Source of the DNA: Magnetococcales bacterium WMHbinv6
GTDB taxonomy: Bacteria > Pseudomonadota > Magnetococcia > Magnetococcales > Magnetaquicoccaceae
Length of the DNA: 64,000 bases
Assembly: GCA_002753135.1 (NCBI GenBank)
Contig: PDZV01000016.1
Span: 1 to 64,000 of the forward strand
Direction: 5' to 3'
In this document: positions 15,548-24,124 of the stretch, piece after piece
Layout: each line of letters starts with the position of its first letter
How positions within the stretch are numbered: the stretch's first letter is position 1
The notes under the pieces: model-generated
The model's input: the letters and a program-made list of their open reading frames with translations, nothing else
Databases searched by the model: none
Told to the model about the DNA's origin: nothing
Position numbers and translations under genes: made by a program

Positions 15548-16990
15548 ATGACTTCTGCGCTACCGCATATCGTTCTGGTCGATGATGAAGCCGGCATCCT
15601 GCTGGGTGCCAGCCTGTTGCTGCGCCGCGCCGGCCATGATCCGGTTACCACCTTGCAGGACAGCCGCGACCTGTTGCCTTTTTTGACCCAACATGCCGTG
15701 GCCATGGTGGTGCTGGACCTGCATATGCCGCATCTTTCCGGCTTGCAACTGCTGGGTGAAATCAAGCGCCTCTATCCCGATCTGCCGGTGGTCATCCTGA
15801 CCGCCATGCAGGATGTCAAAATGGCCGTCGCCTGCATGAAAGAGGGGGCGATGGACTATCTGCTCAAACCGATCGAAAAAGAACGCCTGCTGGCCCTGGC
15901 CGAACAGACCCGGCAACTCTATTCCCTGCGCCGCCAGGTGGATGCCCTGAAGGGGTGCCTGCTCAACGACAGGCAACCGCGCCAGGAGGCCTTTGCCGAG
16001 ATTGTCACCAACAGCCCCAAGATGCGCTGCATCTTTCAATACATGGAGGCCATCTCCACCACCCGTGAGCCGGTGTTGATCTGCGGGGAGACCGGAGCGG
16101 GTAAAGAGTCCATCGCTGCGGCCATGCATCTGTTGAGTGGCCGCAGCGGCTCGTTTGTCGCCGTAAATGTGGCCGGTTTGGATGATATGGTTTTTTCTGA
16201 CACCCTGTTCGGCCATCGCAAAGGGGCCTATACCGGTGCCGATCAAAATCGGGACGGGCAAATTGCCAAAGCCCAGGGTGGCACCCTCTTTCTTGACGAA
16301 ATCGGCGATTTGAGCGAAACCAGCCAGGTCAAGCTGTTACGCCTGCTGCAAGAAAAAAAATATTTTCCCCTCGGCTCCGACATCGGCAAACAGGCCGATA
16401 TTTATGTGGTCGCCGCCACCAACCGGCCCCTCAAGGAACGGATCGTCAACGGCCACTTTCGCGCCGATCTCTATTATCGTCTCGCCGGACATCAGATCCA
16501 TCTGCCGCCACTGCGGGAACGGCGCGAGGATATTCCTTTGCTGGTCACCCATTTTCTGCAGGAGGCGGCCCGCTCGGTCGGCAAGGAGCCACCCACCCCG
16601 ACGCCAGAACTGTTTGCCCTGTTGTCCAGCTATCCCTTTCCCGGCAACATTCGGGAATTGCGGGCCATGGTTTTTGATGCCGTTGCCCAGCATCGGCGTG
16701 GCATTCTCTCTTTGCGCAGCTTCAAGGAACATATTCAGATCAACCTGCCGCACCCGGATGCCACCCTGCCCCCGCATGACAGCCATAACGGCCTGCAACT
16801 CTCCTGGCCCAACACCGGTCGTCCCCCCACCATCAAAGAGGCAGAAGAGTTTTTGTTGCAACATGCCCTGCGCACCAGCAAAGGCAACCAGGGCATGGCC
16901 GCCTCCCTGCTGGGCATCACCCGTCAAGCCCTCAATCAGCGCCTGGCCCGGCGCAAAAAGGGGCATGACAACGAAGAACAGCTCTCCTGA
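15548..16990 (+). CDS. Sigma-54-dependent response regulator (NtrC/LuxO family)
   Basis: The protein has 480 residues. It starts with a receiver with acceptor Asp57 (VVLDLHMP) and Lys107 in LLKPIE, followed by an AAA+ sigma-54 interaction domain with Walker A GETGAGKE (180-187), GAYTGA (226-231; the usual form is GAFTGA, and Tyr is a known conservative variant), and Walker B GTLFLDEIGD. It ends with a Fis-type helix-turn-helix (GMAASLLGITRQALNQRLARR). It activates sigma-54 promoters after phosphorylation. No cognate kinase adjoins. A sigma-54 promoter lies about 50 bases downstream and drives a non-coding region; the dctPQM operon beyond is another possible target. The ATG has only a weak ribosome binding site but fits the receiver start. 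Confidence 0.92.
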   Translation: MTSALPHIVLVDDEAGILLGASLLLRRAGHDPVTTLQDSRDLLPFLTQHAVAMVVLDLHMPHLSGLQLLGEIKRLYPDLPVVILTAMQDVKMAVACMKEGAMDYLLKPIEKERLLALAEQTRQLYSLRRQVDALKGCLLNDRQPRQEAFAEIVTNSPKMRCIFQYMEAISTTREPVLICGETGAGKESIAAAMHLLSGRSGSFVAVNVAGLDDMVFSDTLFGHRKGAYTGADQNRDGQIAKAQGGTLFLDEIGDLSETSQVKLLRLLQEKKYFPLGSDIGKQADIYVVAATNRPLKERIVNGHFRADLYYRLAGHQIHLPPLRERREDIPLLVTHFLQEAARSVGKEPPTPTPELFALLSSYPFPGNIRELRAMVFDAVAQHRRGILSLRSFKEHIQINLPHPDATLPPHDSHNGLQLSWPNTGRPPTIKEAEEFLLQHALRTSKGNQGMAASLLGITRQALNQRLARRKKGHDNEEQLS

Positions 16991-17039
16991 TCCGCTCGGC
17001 ACATCCCCGCACGGGAACAATTTTGCGCCACCAAATATC

Positions 17040-17057
17040 TTGGCACGAATGATGCTC
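17040..17057 (+). promoter_or_regulatory. Sigma-54 (-24/-12) promoter
   Basis: ttggcacgaatgatgctc matches the sigma-54 consensus TTGGCACG-N4-TTGC closely. The invariant GG (17042-17043) and GC (17054-17055) are exactly 10 bases apart. It lies 50 bases after the stop of the NtrC-family activator and points to a stretch without a credible gene, which ends in an intrinsic terminator at 17365. Confidence 0.72.
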
Positions 17058-17066
17058 TACTATAGG

Positions 17067-17365
17067 CAAGGGTCGAGCAGTACGGCCCAGAGAAACAGCA
17101 ACACAAGCAGGATTCTGAATACCGGACTGCATCGCTTGCCGATCCGGGAAGAGGTAGGGAGATTTCGGTTCTTTGAGTCGACATCTCCAATGTCGGGCCG
17201 GTCGGGAGTACCCCCCTCTAGCTCCTGACCGGCTTGACTAACCAATAAATATCCGGGTCTTTTGACCCGTTGCCGGAAAGAAGAAACGGGCCTTGCGGTC
17301 TGTGACTTCCTGCCGGGCTGATCGGGAGCCCCCCCCCTCTAACTCCTGGTCGCCCGGCTTTTTTT
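17067..17365 (+). ncRNA. Predicted sigma-54-driven small RNA (about 300 nt)
   Basis: The ends are inferred: the start about 12 bases after the -12 element, the end at the T-run. No open frame with a ribosome binding site is seen. Structure by eye: ggagat/atctcc (17158-17188), a strong hairpin at 17197-17233 with the loop containing ccccccctcta-type sequence, a small gggtc/gaccc hairpin (about 17255-17269), and the terminator hairpin 17312-17358. The two large hairpins are related to each other (cgggag...ccccccctcta.ctcctg) and each exposes a C-rich loop. C-rich loops in bacterial sRNAs commonly bind G-rich ribosome binding sites. The layout, activator followed by a sigma-54 sRNA, resembles LuxO-Qrr. 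Confidence 0.45.
17312..17365 (+). terminator. Intrinsic terminator with C9 loop
   Basis: gccgggctgatcgggag pairs with ctcctggtcgcccggc, the loop contains nine consecutive C residues, and a run of seven T follows (17359-17365). It closes the predicted small RNA. The 264 bases between here and the dctM stop (17366-17629) are AT-rich and I see nothing functional in them. Confidence 0.82.
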
Positions 17366-17629
17366 ATGCCCGCCGCACAACCTCTCGACTCAATAATAAT
17401 TTATCATTATAAATCAATAAGATAACACAAAATCGCCGCTGCCTGTTCCCCTTGCGTCTCTCTCTATTGCAGCGCAACAAAAACCCTGCAACATCCAATG
17501 ACAACCACTACGTTTATTGCACCTGCAGCAAACACATAAAAATCAATAGGTTATACAGAACATTGACCAAAAAGCTCACCAAACGTTGCACCCTTTTTGC
17601 CGACAGAAAGCACAGAGGCAGAAAACGGT

Positions 17630-18916
17630 TTAACGGATCATGCCGAGCAGGCGGGGCAACCACAAGGAGAGGTCAGGCCAATAGCTGACGATCATCAGAA
17701 AGACCACTGTGGTCAACATCCAAGGCAGGGCGGCAATGGTCACTTCGGTCAAGCCACGATCAATCAGACCGCTGACCACATAGAGGTTGAGACCGACCGG
17801 CGGGGTCACCATACCCACCTCCATGTTGACGGTGATCATGATACCGAAGTGGACCGGATCGACCCCCAGTTTGGTCGCGATGGGAAAGAGAATCGGGGCC
17901 ATGATCAGGACGATGGAAGAGGGCTCCATAAAATCCCCGGCCAGGATCAGCATCAGGTTGACGAGCAAAAGGAAGGTGATGGAACTCAACCCTTGATCGA
18001 GCATCCACATGGCCATTTGTTGCGGAATATTTTCGTGGGTGAGCAGGAAGGAGAAGAGCATGGCGTTGGTGATGATGTAGAGCAGCATGGCGCTCATGTT
18101 GGCCGAGGCCAGCAACACTTTGGGCACATCGCGCAGGGGCAATACGCGATAGATATAGACGGCAACGATAAAGGAGTAGACAGCGCTGACGGCGGCGGCC
18201 TCGGTCGGGGTAAACATACCGGAGTAGATGCCGCCCAGAACGATGACAATCAGCAGCAATCCCCAGCTGGATTGTTCAAACGCATGCCAGATTTCGGCGA
18301 GAGAGGCGCGAGGTTGCCGAGGGTAGTTATTGATTTTGGCCTGATACCAGGTGGTCAAGGCCAGCATGACAGCCAGTACCAGACCAGGGATGATACCGGC
18401 CATGAACAGGGCCCCCACCGAGGTGTTGGTGGAGACGGCGTACATGACCATGACAATCGAGGGAGGAACCAGAATACCCAACGCCCCGGCGGTGGCGATG
18501 GAACCGGCCCCGAAGCGCAACGGATAGCCCGCTTTGACCATGGCCGGAATCATGATGGCTCCAATGGCGGCAGCCGTGGCCGGGGAAGAGCCGGAAATGG
18601 CGGCAAACAGGGCGCAGGCGATAACCCCGGCGATGCCCAAACCACCATGCAGATGGCCCACCAGTGCCGTCGCAAAGCGGACCAGACGGCGGGCAACCCC
18701 GCCATGGGTGAGAAAATTACCCGCGAGAATAAAAAACGGTATGGCCATGATTTCAAACTTTTCGATGCCGGTAAACAGCTTCATGGCCACCGCTTCCAGG
18801 GGCACCCGCGTCAGGGTGAACAGAAAGATCAATACGGTCATACCCAAAGCAATGGAGATGGGCATGCCAGTAAGCAACAAAACGGTCAACAGGAGAAAGA
18901 TAAACGCGGTACTCAT
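17630..18916 (-). CDS. dctM: TRAP transporter large permease DctM
   Basis: The 428-residue protein has about 12 hydrophobic segments, the family size (about 425). Typical DctM features are LLLTGMPISIALGMTVLIF at the start, GGVARRLVRFATALVGHLHGG, and the SGSSPATAAAIGAIMIPAM segment. DctM is the sodium-coupled translocation subunit that works with DctQ in the inner membrane and receives substrate from DctP. The gene overlaps the dctQ stop by 4 bases (ATGA-type coupling). Confidence 0.93.
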   Translation of the reverse strand: MSTAFIFLLLTVLLLTGMPISIALGMTVLIFLFTLTRVPLEAVAMKLFTGIEKFEIMAIPFFILAGNFLTHGGVARRLVRFATALVGHLHGGLGIAGVIACALFAAISGSSPATAAAIGAIMIPAMVKAGYPLRFGAGSIATAGALGILVPPSIVMVMYAVSTNTSVGALFMAGIIPGLVLAVMLALTTWYQAKINNYPRQPRASLAEIWHAFEQSSWGLLLIVIVLGGIYSGMFTPTEAAAVSAVYSFIVAVYIYRVLPLRDVPKVLLASANMSAMLLYIITNAMLFSFLLTHENIPQQMAMWMLDQGLSSITFLLLVNLMLILAGDFMEPSSIVLIMAPILFPIATKLGVDPVHFGIMITVNMEVGMVTPPVGLNLYVVSGLIDRGLTEVTIAALPWMLTTVVFLMIVSYWPDLSLWLPRLLGMIR

Positions 18917-19503
18917 CGCAAAAACTCCCGTCCGACGATCGGGTGACCGGTGGCTTCGCTGCCTGCCGGGTGGACATCCAGTTCATCGACAGGAATCGGT
19001 TGGTGGCGTGGCAGTTTGCCCGTACGGGCAAAGGCCGCCATGACCTGCAGAAAACGAAAACTCATCAGGTAGGAGCCCAAAGGGAGGCAGAGATAGACCA
19101 ACCACATCGGCACTTCCAGATCCGGTGAAGTCTGTTGGGTATGGGAAATTTTCCACACCATATGGGCACCCAGGGTACCGATCAGCGTGGTAAAGATCAC
19201 CCCGCAGGAGAGTCCGAGCAGAATGATCGGTTTTTGTTTGTGCGGCGGCAACTTATGCACCAGCAGATCCACCCCGACATGTACCCCGGTGCGCACCCCG
19301 TACGCGGCCCCGAATTTGGCCATCCAGACAAACATGTAGATGCACAACTCCTGGGCCCAGGAGAGGTTGATCTGGGAAAGATAGGGATAAAGCACCGGAA
19401 CGCCAGAGGCATAGCGGTGGACCACGGCGGCAAAAATCAGCAGCGTTGCCACCCCCATCAGCACACTGATCAGCCACTCTTCCAGATGATCAAGAAAACG
19501 CAT
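18913..19503 (-). CDS. dctQ: TRAP transporter small permease DctQ
   Basis: The 196-residue protein has four membrane segments; the first begins right after MRFLDHLEEWLI. The family core WAQELCIYMFVWMAKFGAAY followed by HVGVDLL is present. A longer than usual hydrophilic tail follows (about 165-196). DctQ forms the membrane complex with DctM. It lies 62 bases downstream of dctP. Confidence 0.92.
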   Translation of the reverse strand: MRFLDHLEEWLISVLMGVATLLIFAAVVHRYASGVPVLYPYLSQINLSWAQELCIYMFVWMAKFGAAYGVRTGVHVGVDLLVHKLPPHKQKPIILLGLSCGVIFTTLIGTLGAHMVWKISHTQQTSPDLEVPMWLVYLCLPLGSYLMSFRFLQVMAAFARTGKLPRHQPIPVDELDVHPAGSEATGHPIVGREFLR

Positions 19504-19565
19504 CGGCCTTTACCCCGGCATGCCGCTCCCCCGGCGGAGATGCCTCAATGCGAGAGTGAATCGAC

Positions 19566-20579
19566 TCAACGACCGGCATCAAAGCCGGCCACCCGGTGCA
19601 GTTCGGCAATCAACTCTTTGCCGATGCGATCTTCCATCTGCGTATGGACGGCAACCATTTTTTGCTGCCAGGCGCGCCGTTGTGCCGGGGTCAGGGCAAT
19701 CACTTCGGTTTTGCCGGAGGCCCGCACCGCCTCCACGGCCTGATCATTCTCCTGTTTGGCAATCTGGTTGGCATACTCGGTGGCTTCCGTCATCGCCTTT
19801 TCCAGCTGCAGGCGCACGTCATTGGGCAAACCCATCCAGAAATCTTTATTGACAATCACCGCATAGCCCAGGTAGCCATGGTTGGAGAGCATCAGATATT
19901 TTTGTACTTCGTGCATTTTTTGGGTATAAAAATTGGACGGAGGATTTTCCGTTCCATCCACCACCCCGGTTTGCAGGGCCTGATAAACTTCCGAAAAAGC
20001 CATCACCTGCGGCATGGCACCGACGGAGCGCATTTGCGCATCCAGCACTTTGGAGGATTGAATACGCAGCTTCAACCCCTGAAAATCGGCGGGATCGCGC
20101 AGCGGTTTGTTGGCGCTCATCACTTTGAAACCGTTATCCCAGTAGGCCAAACCGATGATCCCTTTCGGCTCCAGTTTGCGCAACATGGCTTGTCCGACCG
20201 GACCTTGCGTCACTTTGTGCAGGGCGTCGTAATCGTTGAACAGAAACGGCAGGTCGAAAGCTTCAAACTCCTTGGCACCCAAAGGGCCAAACTTGGCCAA
20301 CGAAGGGGCCAACATCTGTACTGCCCCCATCTGCAAGGCTTCCAGCTCTTCTTTGTCCTTGTAGAGCTGACTGTTGGGGTAGACCTCCACCTTGACCCGA
20401 TTTTGGGTATAACTTGCGGCCAAGTCACGGAATTTTTCTGCCCCTTTGCCTTTCGGGGTATCGGCAGCCACCACATGGCTGAACTTGATGATGATCGGTG
20501 GTGCTGCCGAAGAGGCCCACAAGGCACCACTCACCATACACAGCACGCCCGTCACTATCCCTTTCAGCCATCCATTCAT
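19566..20579 (-). CDS. dctP: TRAP transporter periplasmic binding protein DctP
   Basis: The 337-residue protein has a signal peptide (about 1-25, ALWAS) followed by the DctP fold. PIIIKFSHVVAADTPKGKGA is the classical N-terminus; GLKLRIQSSKV holds the conserved arginine that binds the substrate carboxylate; then VDGTENPPSNF. It likely captures a C4-dicarboxylate or related organic acid in the periplasm. ATG at 20579 is chosen because aaaggagc lies about 8 bases upstream. It heads the dctPQM operon, whose neighbour is a sigma-54 activator, and DctB/DctD-type regulation is common for such operons. Confidence 0.93.
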   Translation of the reverse strand: MNGWLKGIVTGVLCMVSGALWASSAAPPIIIKFSHVVAADTPKGKGAEKFRDLAASYTQNRVKVEVYPNSQLYKDKEELEALQMGAVQMLAPSLAKFGPLGAKEFEAFDLPFLFNDYDALHKVTQGPVGQAMLRKLEPKGIIGLAYWDNGFKVMSANKPLRDPADFQGLKLRIQSSKVLDAQMRSVGAMPQVMAFSEVYQALQTGVVDGTENPPSNFYTQKMHEVQKYLMLSNHGYLGYAVIVNKDFWMGLPNDVRLQLEKAMTEATEYANQIAKQENDQAVEAVRASGKTEVIALTPAQRRAWQQKMVAVHTQMEDRIGKELIAELHRVAGFDAGR

Positions 20580-20634
20580 CGGCTTTGCTCCTTTTATGGT
20601 CAATGGAATCGGTGGCCTGGCGACAGGTCTGCTC

Positions 20635-20651
20635 CCGCTCTTTTCCAGCCA
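20635..20651 (-). promoter_or_regulatory. Possible sigma-54 promoter upstream of dctP
   Basis: On the minus strand tggctggaaaagagcgg has GG and GC spaced 10 bases apart, 58 bases before the dctP start. It fits the consensus only at the invariant positions (GAGC instead of TTGC), so it is weak. It is interesting only because a sigma-54 activator gene lies nearby. Confidence 0.28.
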
Positions 20652-20698
20652 CTAGGGTGGCAGTGATAGCACAGGCCAGAAGATTGCGCAACCCCTGA

Positions 20699-21361
20699 TT
20701 ATTTCTGATTCTCTTTAATATTCATCGCGGTCGGATTTTGCGGGCAATGGGCAGTGATCGGGCACAGAGAACAGCGGGGTTGCCGGGCCTGGCAAACATG
20801 CCGTCCGTGCAGCAGCAGCCAGTGGTGGGCATGGGCCATGAAGGGGGCAGGAATCAGGCGCAACAGCTCCTGCTCGACCGCTTCCGGGGTTTTTCCTGCC
20901 GCCAAACCGAGACGGTGGGCGACCCGAAAAACATGGGTATCCACCGCCAGGGTGGCCTGGCCAAAAGCGACGTTCAACACCACATTGGCCGTCTTGCGTC
21001 CGACACCCGGCAGCTGTTGCAACACCTCCCGTTGTTGTGGCACCTCACCGGCAAACTGTTCCAGCAACAGGCGACTCATGGCCAACAGATGTTTGGCTTT
21101 GTTGTGGTAGAGCCCCAAGGTACGAATATGGCGGATAATCCCCTCTTCGCCCAACTGCAACAGACCCTGCGGGGTGTTGGCTTCGGCAAAGAGCGTTCGG
21201 GTCACCCGATTGACTCCCACATCGGTGGACTGGGCCGAGAGGATGACGGCAACCAGCAGTTCAAAGGGGGTGGCAAAGTGCAACTCACTGCCCGGATGGG
21301 GATTGGCCTGCTGCCACAAGGAAAAAATGGCTGTGATACGTTGCTGATCGTCTCGTTTCAT
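20699..21361 (-). CDS. nth: Endonuclease III (DNA glycosylase/AP lyase)
   Basis: The 220-residue enzyme has the helix-hairpin-helix LPGVGRKTANVV with the catalytic lysine, the catalytic aspartate in VDTHVFRVAHRLG, and the C-terminal iron-sulfur cluster ligands Cys-x6-Cys-x2-Cys-x5-Cys (CQARQPRCSLCPITAHC). It removes oxidised pyrimidines in base-excision repair. It overlaps the VanZ-like gene by 4 bases and ends just upstream of the dctP promoter region. Confidence 0.96.
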   Translation of the reverse strand: MKRDDQQRITAIFSLWQQANPHPGSELHFATPFELLVAVILSAQSTDVGVNRVTRTLFAEANTPQGLLQLGEEGIIRHIRTLGLYHNKAKHLLAMSRLLLEQFAGEVPQQREVLQQLPGVGRKTANVVLNVAFGQATLAVDTHVFRVAHRLGLAAGKTPEAVEQELLRLIPAPFMAHAHHWLLLHGRHVCQARQPRCSLCPITAHCPQNPTAMNIKENQK

Positions 21362-21735
21362 GCGCCGTTCCGTTTTTTTCTGTCAATCCGTCGCAGCAGC
21401 AGCAAAAGCAGCGCCGCCCCCAGAGAGTCGGCCAGCCAATCCCCCACCTCTGCCGAACGACCCGGTACAAAATATTGGTGCCACTCATCGCTGGCACCAA
21501 AAAGCGAAGCATAGGCAAAGGCCCACCAGCAGGCAGCAGAAAGCTGCCAACTGCGACCGCTCAACCAGGCCAGCAGCGCCAACAGGCCATAACTGAAGGC
21601 GTGCAGCAGTTTATCCTTCAGCGGAAAACCCGGTCCCGGCAGAAGCACCGGCGCGGAAGAGAGGGTATAGATCAGGCCGGAATAGGCCAACAACAGAAGT
21701 GGCCAACAAATCCTGGCCCAAAGGGTTGGGTTCAT
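21358..21735 (-). CDS. VanZ family membrane protein
   Basis: The 125-residue protein has four hydrophobic segments. The VanZ-like motif is visible: YTLSSAP, then KLLHAFSYGLLALL, then GASDEWHQYFVPGRSAEVGDWLADSLGA. VanZ-like proteins of this size are widespread and not necessarily linked to glycopeptide resistance; the function is unknown. ATG at 21735 is taken; a TTG at 21768 lacks a ribosome binding site. It is coupled to nth by an ATGA overlap. Confidence 0.82.
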   Translation of the reverse strand: MNPTLWARICWPLLLLAYSGLIYTLSSAPVLLPGPGFPLKDKLLHAFSYGLLALLAWLSGRSWQLSAACWWAFAYASLFGASDEWHQYFVPGRSAEVGDWLADSLGAALLLLLLRRIDRKKRNGA

Positions 21736-21824
21736 GTTATCTTTGGCCCTGACGCTAACGGAAGTCAAGCAAGGGGATGTCGGAGTCTCCGCAAGTACTC
21801 CGCCTATTATACACGGGAAGCCGT

Positions 21825-22928
21825 ATGAGCATAGCCGATTCCGCTGGCCTGCATCTGGTTGCCAGCCTCGCCTCCTATGAGTTGAGCAGTGAAGAGTGTC
21901 ACTTTCTCCAGGAAGCCCTACCCGCCGGTATCATTTTATTCAGCCGCAACCTTCGTGATCCTGACCAACTGCAGGATTTGATTCAGTCGATTCGTGAGGA
22001 GGTTTCACCCTCCTGCACCATCTGGTTGGATCAGGAGGGTGGGCGGGTGCAGCGTTTGCGTGAACCTTTCACCCACTATCCCAACCCCTGGCGCTGGGCA
22101 AAGCTGGCCCGTCGCGATGCGGGAGAGGCGGCCAGAATGGCGCAGTTGGCTGGTCAGGTGTGCGGCATGGAACTGGCAGCCATCGGTATCGGCATCAACT
22201 GTGCGCCGGTGTTGGATATTCGAGAAAAGGATGCCGATCCGGTTATCGGTGAGCGGGCTTTTGGTGAGACGCCGCAACTGGTGGTCTCTCTGGCCGGAGC
22301 CTGGTTGGACGGCTTGCAGAGTCAGGGTGTGCTGGGGGTTGGCAAACATTTTCCCGGCCATGGTGCCGCCCGTGCCGATTCGCACAAAAGCCTGCCGGTG
22401 ATTGATGCCAAGCGCGATGAGTTGGCGGAGTGGGAGTTGCTGCCCTTTCGTCTGTTGTTGCCGCGCCTGTCGGCCCTGATGACCGCCCACCTGATCGCCA
22501 CCGGCCTGGATGAAGAGCAACCGGCCACCTGGTCGCGGGAAATTTTACATACGCTGCTGCGCAAGAAGTGGGGCTATCAAGGGTTGGTGGTCAGCGATGC
22601 CCTGGAGATGGGGGCTTTGCGTGGTTCGTTGCAGGAACGGGCAGAGCGGGCGATCGTGGCAGGCTGTGACCTGGTCTTGTGCTGTACGGGCAAATTGGAA
22701 GATAATGCGGCGGTGTTGGAAGGTATCGAACGGGCCCACGCCGCCGGGTCGCCGGGTCAATACCGGGCAACCGAAGAGCGAATCCGCCGCACCCTGTCGC
22801 CCTACGCCCCGCCGCCGGGTGATTGGCGCACTCTGTTGCGGCAGAGCGACTATTTGCGTTACCGCAAACAGATCGAAAACTATGCAGATACGGCGCTGCA
22901 GGATGATCCGACCGAAGCCCATTCCTGA
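21825..22928 (+). CDS. nagZ: Beta-N-acetylhexosaminidase NagZ
   Basis: The 367-residue protein is a glycoside hydrolase family 3 enzyme. Visible motifs are the substrate-pocket DQEGGRVQRL, NCAPVLDI, the KHFPGHG loop containing the catalytic histidine, and the nucleophile aspartate in VSDALEMGAL. NagZ is cytoplasmic and removes GlcNAc from anhydro-muropeptides in peptidoglycan recycling. The ATG at 21825 follows gggaagccgt; frames upstream have no signal. It is divergent from the nth/VanZ pair and followed after 20 bases by the DUF971 gene. Confidence 0.93.
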   Translation: MSIADSAGLHLVASLASYELSSEECHFLQEALPAGIILFSRNLRDPDQLQDLIQSIREEVSPSCTIWLDQEGGRVQRLREPFTHYPNPWRWAKLARRDAGEAARMAQLAGQVCGMELAAIGIGINCAPVLDIREKDADPVIGERAFGETPQLVVSLAGAWLDGLQSQGVLGVGKHFPGHGAARADSHKSLPVIDAKRDELAEWELLPFRLLLPRLSALMTAHLIATGLDEEQPATWSREILHTLLRKKWGYQGLVVSDALEMGALRGSLQERAERAIVAGCDLVLCCTGKLEDNAAVLEGIERAHAAGSPGQYRATEERIRRTLSPYAPPPGDWRTLLRQSDYLRYRKQIENYADTALQDDPTEAHS

Positions 22929-22948
22929 TTGCCAGAGCGAGGAGCCCC

Positions 22949-23344
22949 ATGTCTTACGGCAGTGAACATATTCCGACGGAAATTCGTCACCAAAGCCAGG
23001 AACAACGTCTGCAGATTTCCTGGGACAGCGGCGAACTTTTTTATTATCCGATGGAATATTTGCGGGTTAAATGTCCCTGTGCCGACTGTTGCGGCCACAC
23101 CCCCGATCAGGCCAAACTGATCGACGGCAAACAGGGGGTGACGGTGCAGTCGATCACGCCGGTTGGCCGCTACGCGGTCAAACTGGTTTTCAGCGACGGG
23201 CACGACAGTGGCGTTTATTCCTGGACCACCCTGTTTGATCTGGGCCTGCGCCAGGAGCAGCACTGGCAAGCCTATCTCGAGCAGTTGCAAGCGGCCAACA
23301 AACGGCGCAAACCGAGCGTGATTCCGATCAAGGTACTCTCCTGA
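22949..23344 (+). CDS. DUF971 domain protein
   Basis: The 131-residue protein shows the DUF971 pattern: LQISWDSGELFYYPMEYLRV, the cysteine cluster CPCADCCGH, then GRYAVKLVFSDGHDSGVYSW and LFDLG. This fold equals the N-terminal zinc-binding domain of gamma-butyrobetaine hydroxylase. Stand-alone versions are often near Mrp/ApbC-type iron-sulfur genes, not seen here. The ribosome binding site gaggagc is good. It is probably cotranscribed with nagZ and followed by tRNA-Glu. Confidence 0.85.
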   Translation: MSYGSEHIPTEIRHQSQEQRLQISWDSGELFYYPMEYLRVKCPCADCCGHTPDQAKLIDGKQGVTVQSITPVGRYAVKLVFSDGHDSGVYSWTTLFDLGLRQEQHWQAYLEQLQAANKRRKPSVIPIKVLS

Positions 23345-23446
23345 CCGACCACTTCCCCAGGCCCGGGCAGAGACTTTTTCCGCCGCATGCACAAAAGCAC
23401 TTGCCAGCCCGCTCAAGAAGCGGTAAAAGAGAGCCCGCCACAATGC

Positions 23447-23522
23447 GTCCCCATCGTCTAGTGGCCTAGGACGCCGGCCTCTCACGCCGGCAACACGGGT
23501 TCGACTCCCGTTGGGGACGCCA
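23447..23522 (+). tRNA. tRNA-Glu (anticodon CTC)
   Basis: This 76-base tRNA has an encoded CCA. The acceptor gtcccca pairs with tggggac, the anticodon stem ccggc/gccgg encloses ctctcac, giving CTC (reads GAG), and the T loop is ttcgact. It resembles the E. coli tRNA-Glu core except for the anticodon. The region directly downstream carries repeated tgtctcagaa motifs and accessory genes, typical for an integration site. Confidence 0.95.
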
Positions 23523-23555
23523 ATTATACATCTCAGCATGTCTCAGAACATCTCT

Positions 23556-23589
23556 AAACCCGTGAAAAATATACAATCGCGGGTTTTTT
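23556..23589 (+). terminator. Intrinsic terminator of tRNA-Glu
   Basis: aaacccg pairs with cgggttt across an AT-rich loop, followed by tttt. It lies about 33 bases after the tRNA end. Confidence 0.6.
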
Positions 23590-24124
23590 GTTGTCTCAGA
23601 ATGTCTCAAGAAATCTCGTGACAGCTCAAAAATTTGTTTCTGTATTTGGTAACTATTCAGCACCCAAAACAATCGCGGGTCCAGGGAGGCTGGCTCCCTG
23701 GCCGGTCCAGGGTGGAACCCTGGGAATTTGCCTTTAATCTTTTGCCTTTGGCGCGCTTTTCACCGTAAGCAGATTTGCGCACTTTTATGCGCCAACACGA
23801 ACATTCTCCCAATGGGTTTTGTCCGAGAGCATCCAAAAGCCTGCAAGGTTAAAAGTCGGGCTCCGCCCTCCCAAAGCGTGCCCCTGCGGGGCACAGATTG
23901 TGGTGCGCTGCGCAGATTTGGCTACGCCAAATCTGCTTCGGTGAAAGCGCACCAGAAACAGAGGCTCCGCCTCTGCACTCCGGCAGGGAGGATGATCCTC
24001 CCTGCACCCACCAGAACTTTGGCTTCAGTTCATTGCCAATGCAGCGATCCAGAGGAGCTGAATAGTTACTGTTTCGTGAGACATAAACCGGTTTGTGTGT
24101 GACAGACGAGACACAAACGCCATA
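23590..24124. repeat. Palindrome-rich accessory stretch downstream of tRNA-Glu
   Basis: No gene is credible here. There is a second tgtctcagaa (23592-23601; the first is 23539-23548). A 13-base inverted pair, gtaactattcagc (23649-23661) and gctgaatagttac (24057-24069), bounds about 420 bases. Inside lie many short palindromes: 23681-23701, 23707-23723, 23913-23935 (cagatttgg/ccaaatctg) and 23983-24005. Similar short palindromes occur at 28752-28851 and near 39379. The inverted ends suggest a non-autonomous mobile unit or a decayed mosaic; no transposase is present. Confidence 0.5.

Noticed and set aside
17597-18946. 449-codon open frame on the plus strand
   Set aside because: It is the antisense of dctM and dctQ; its product is low-complexity and rich in Gly, His and Asp, and dctM is unmistakable on the other strand.
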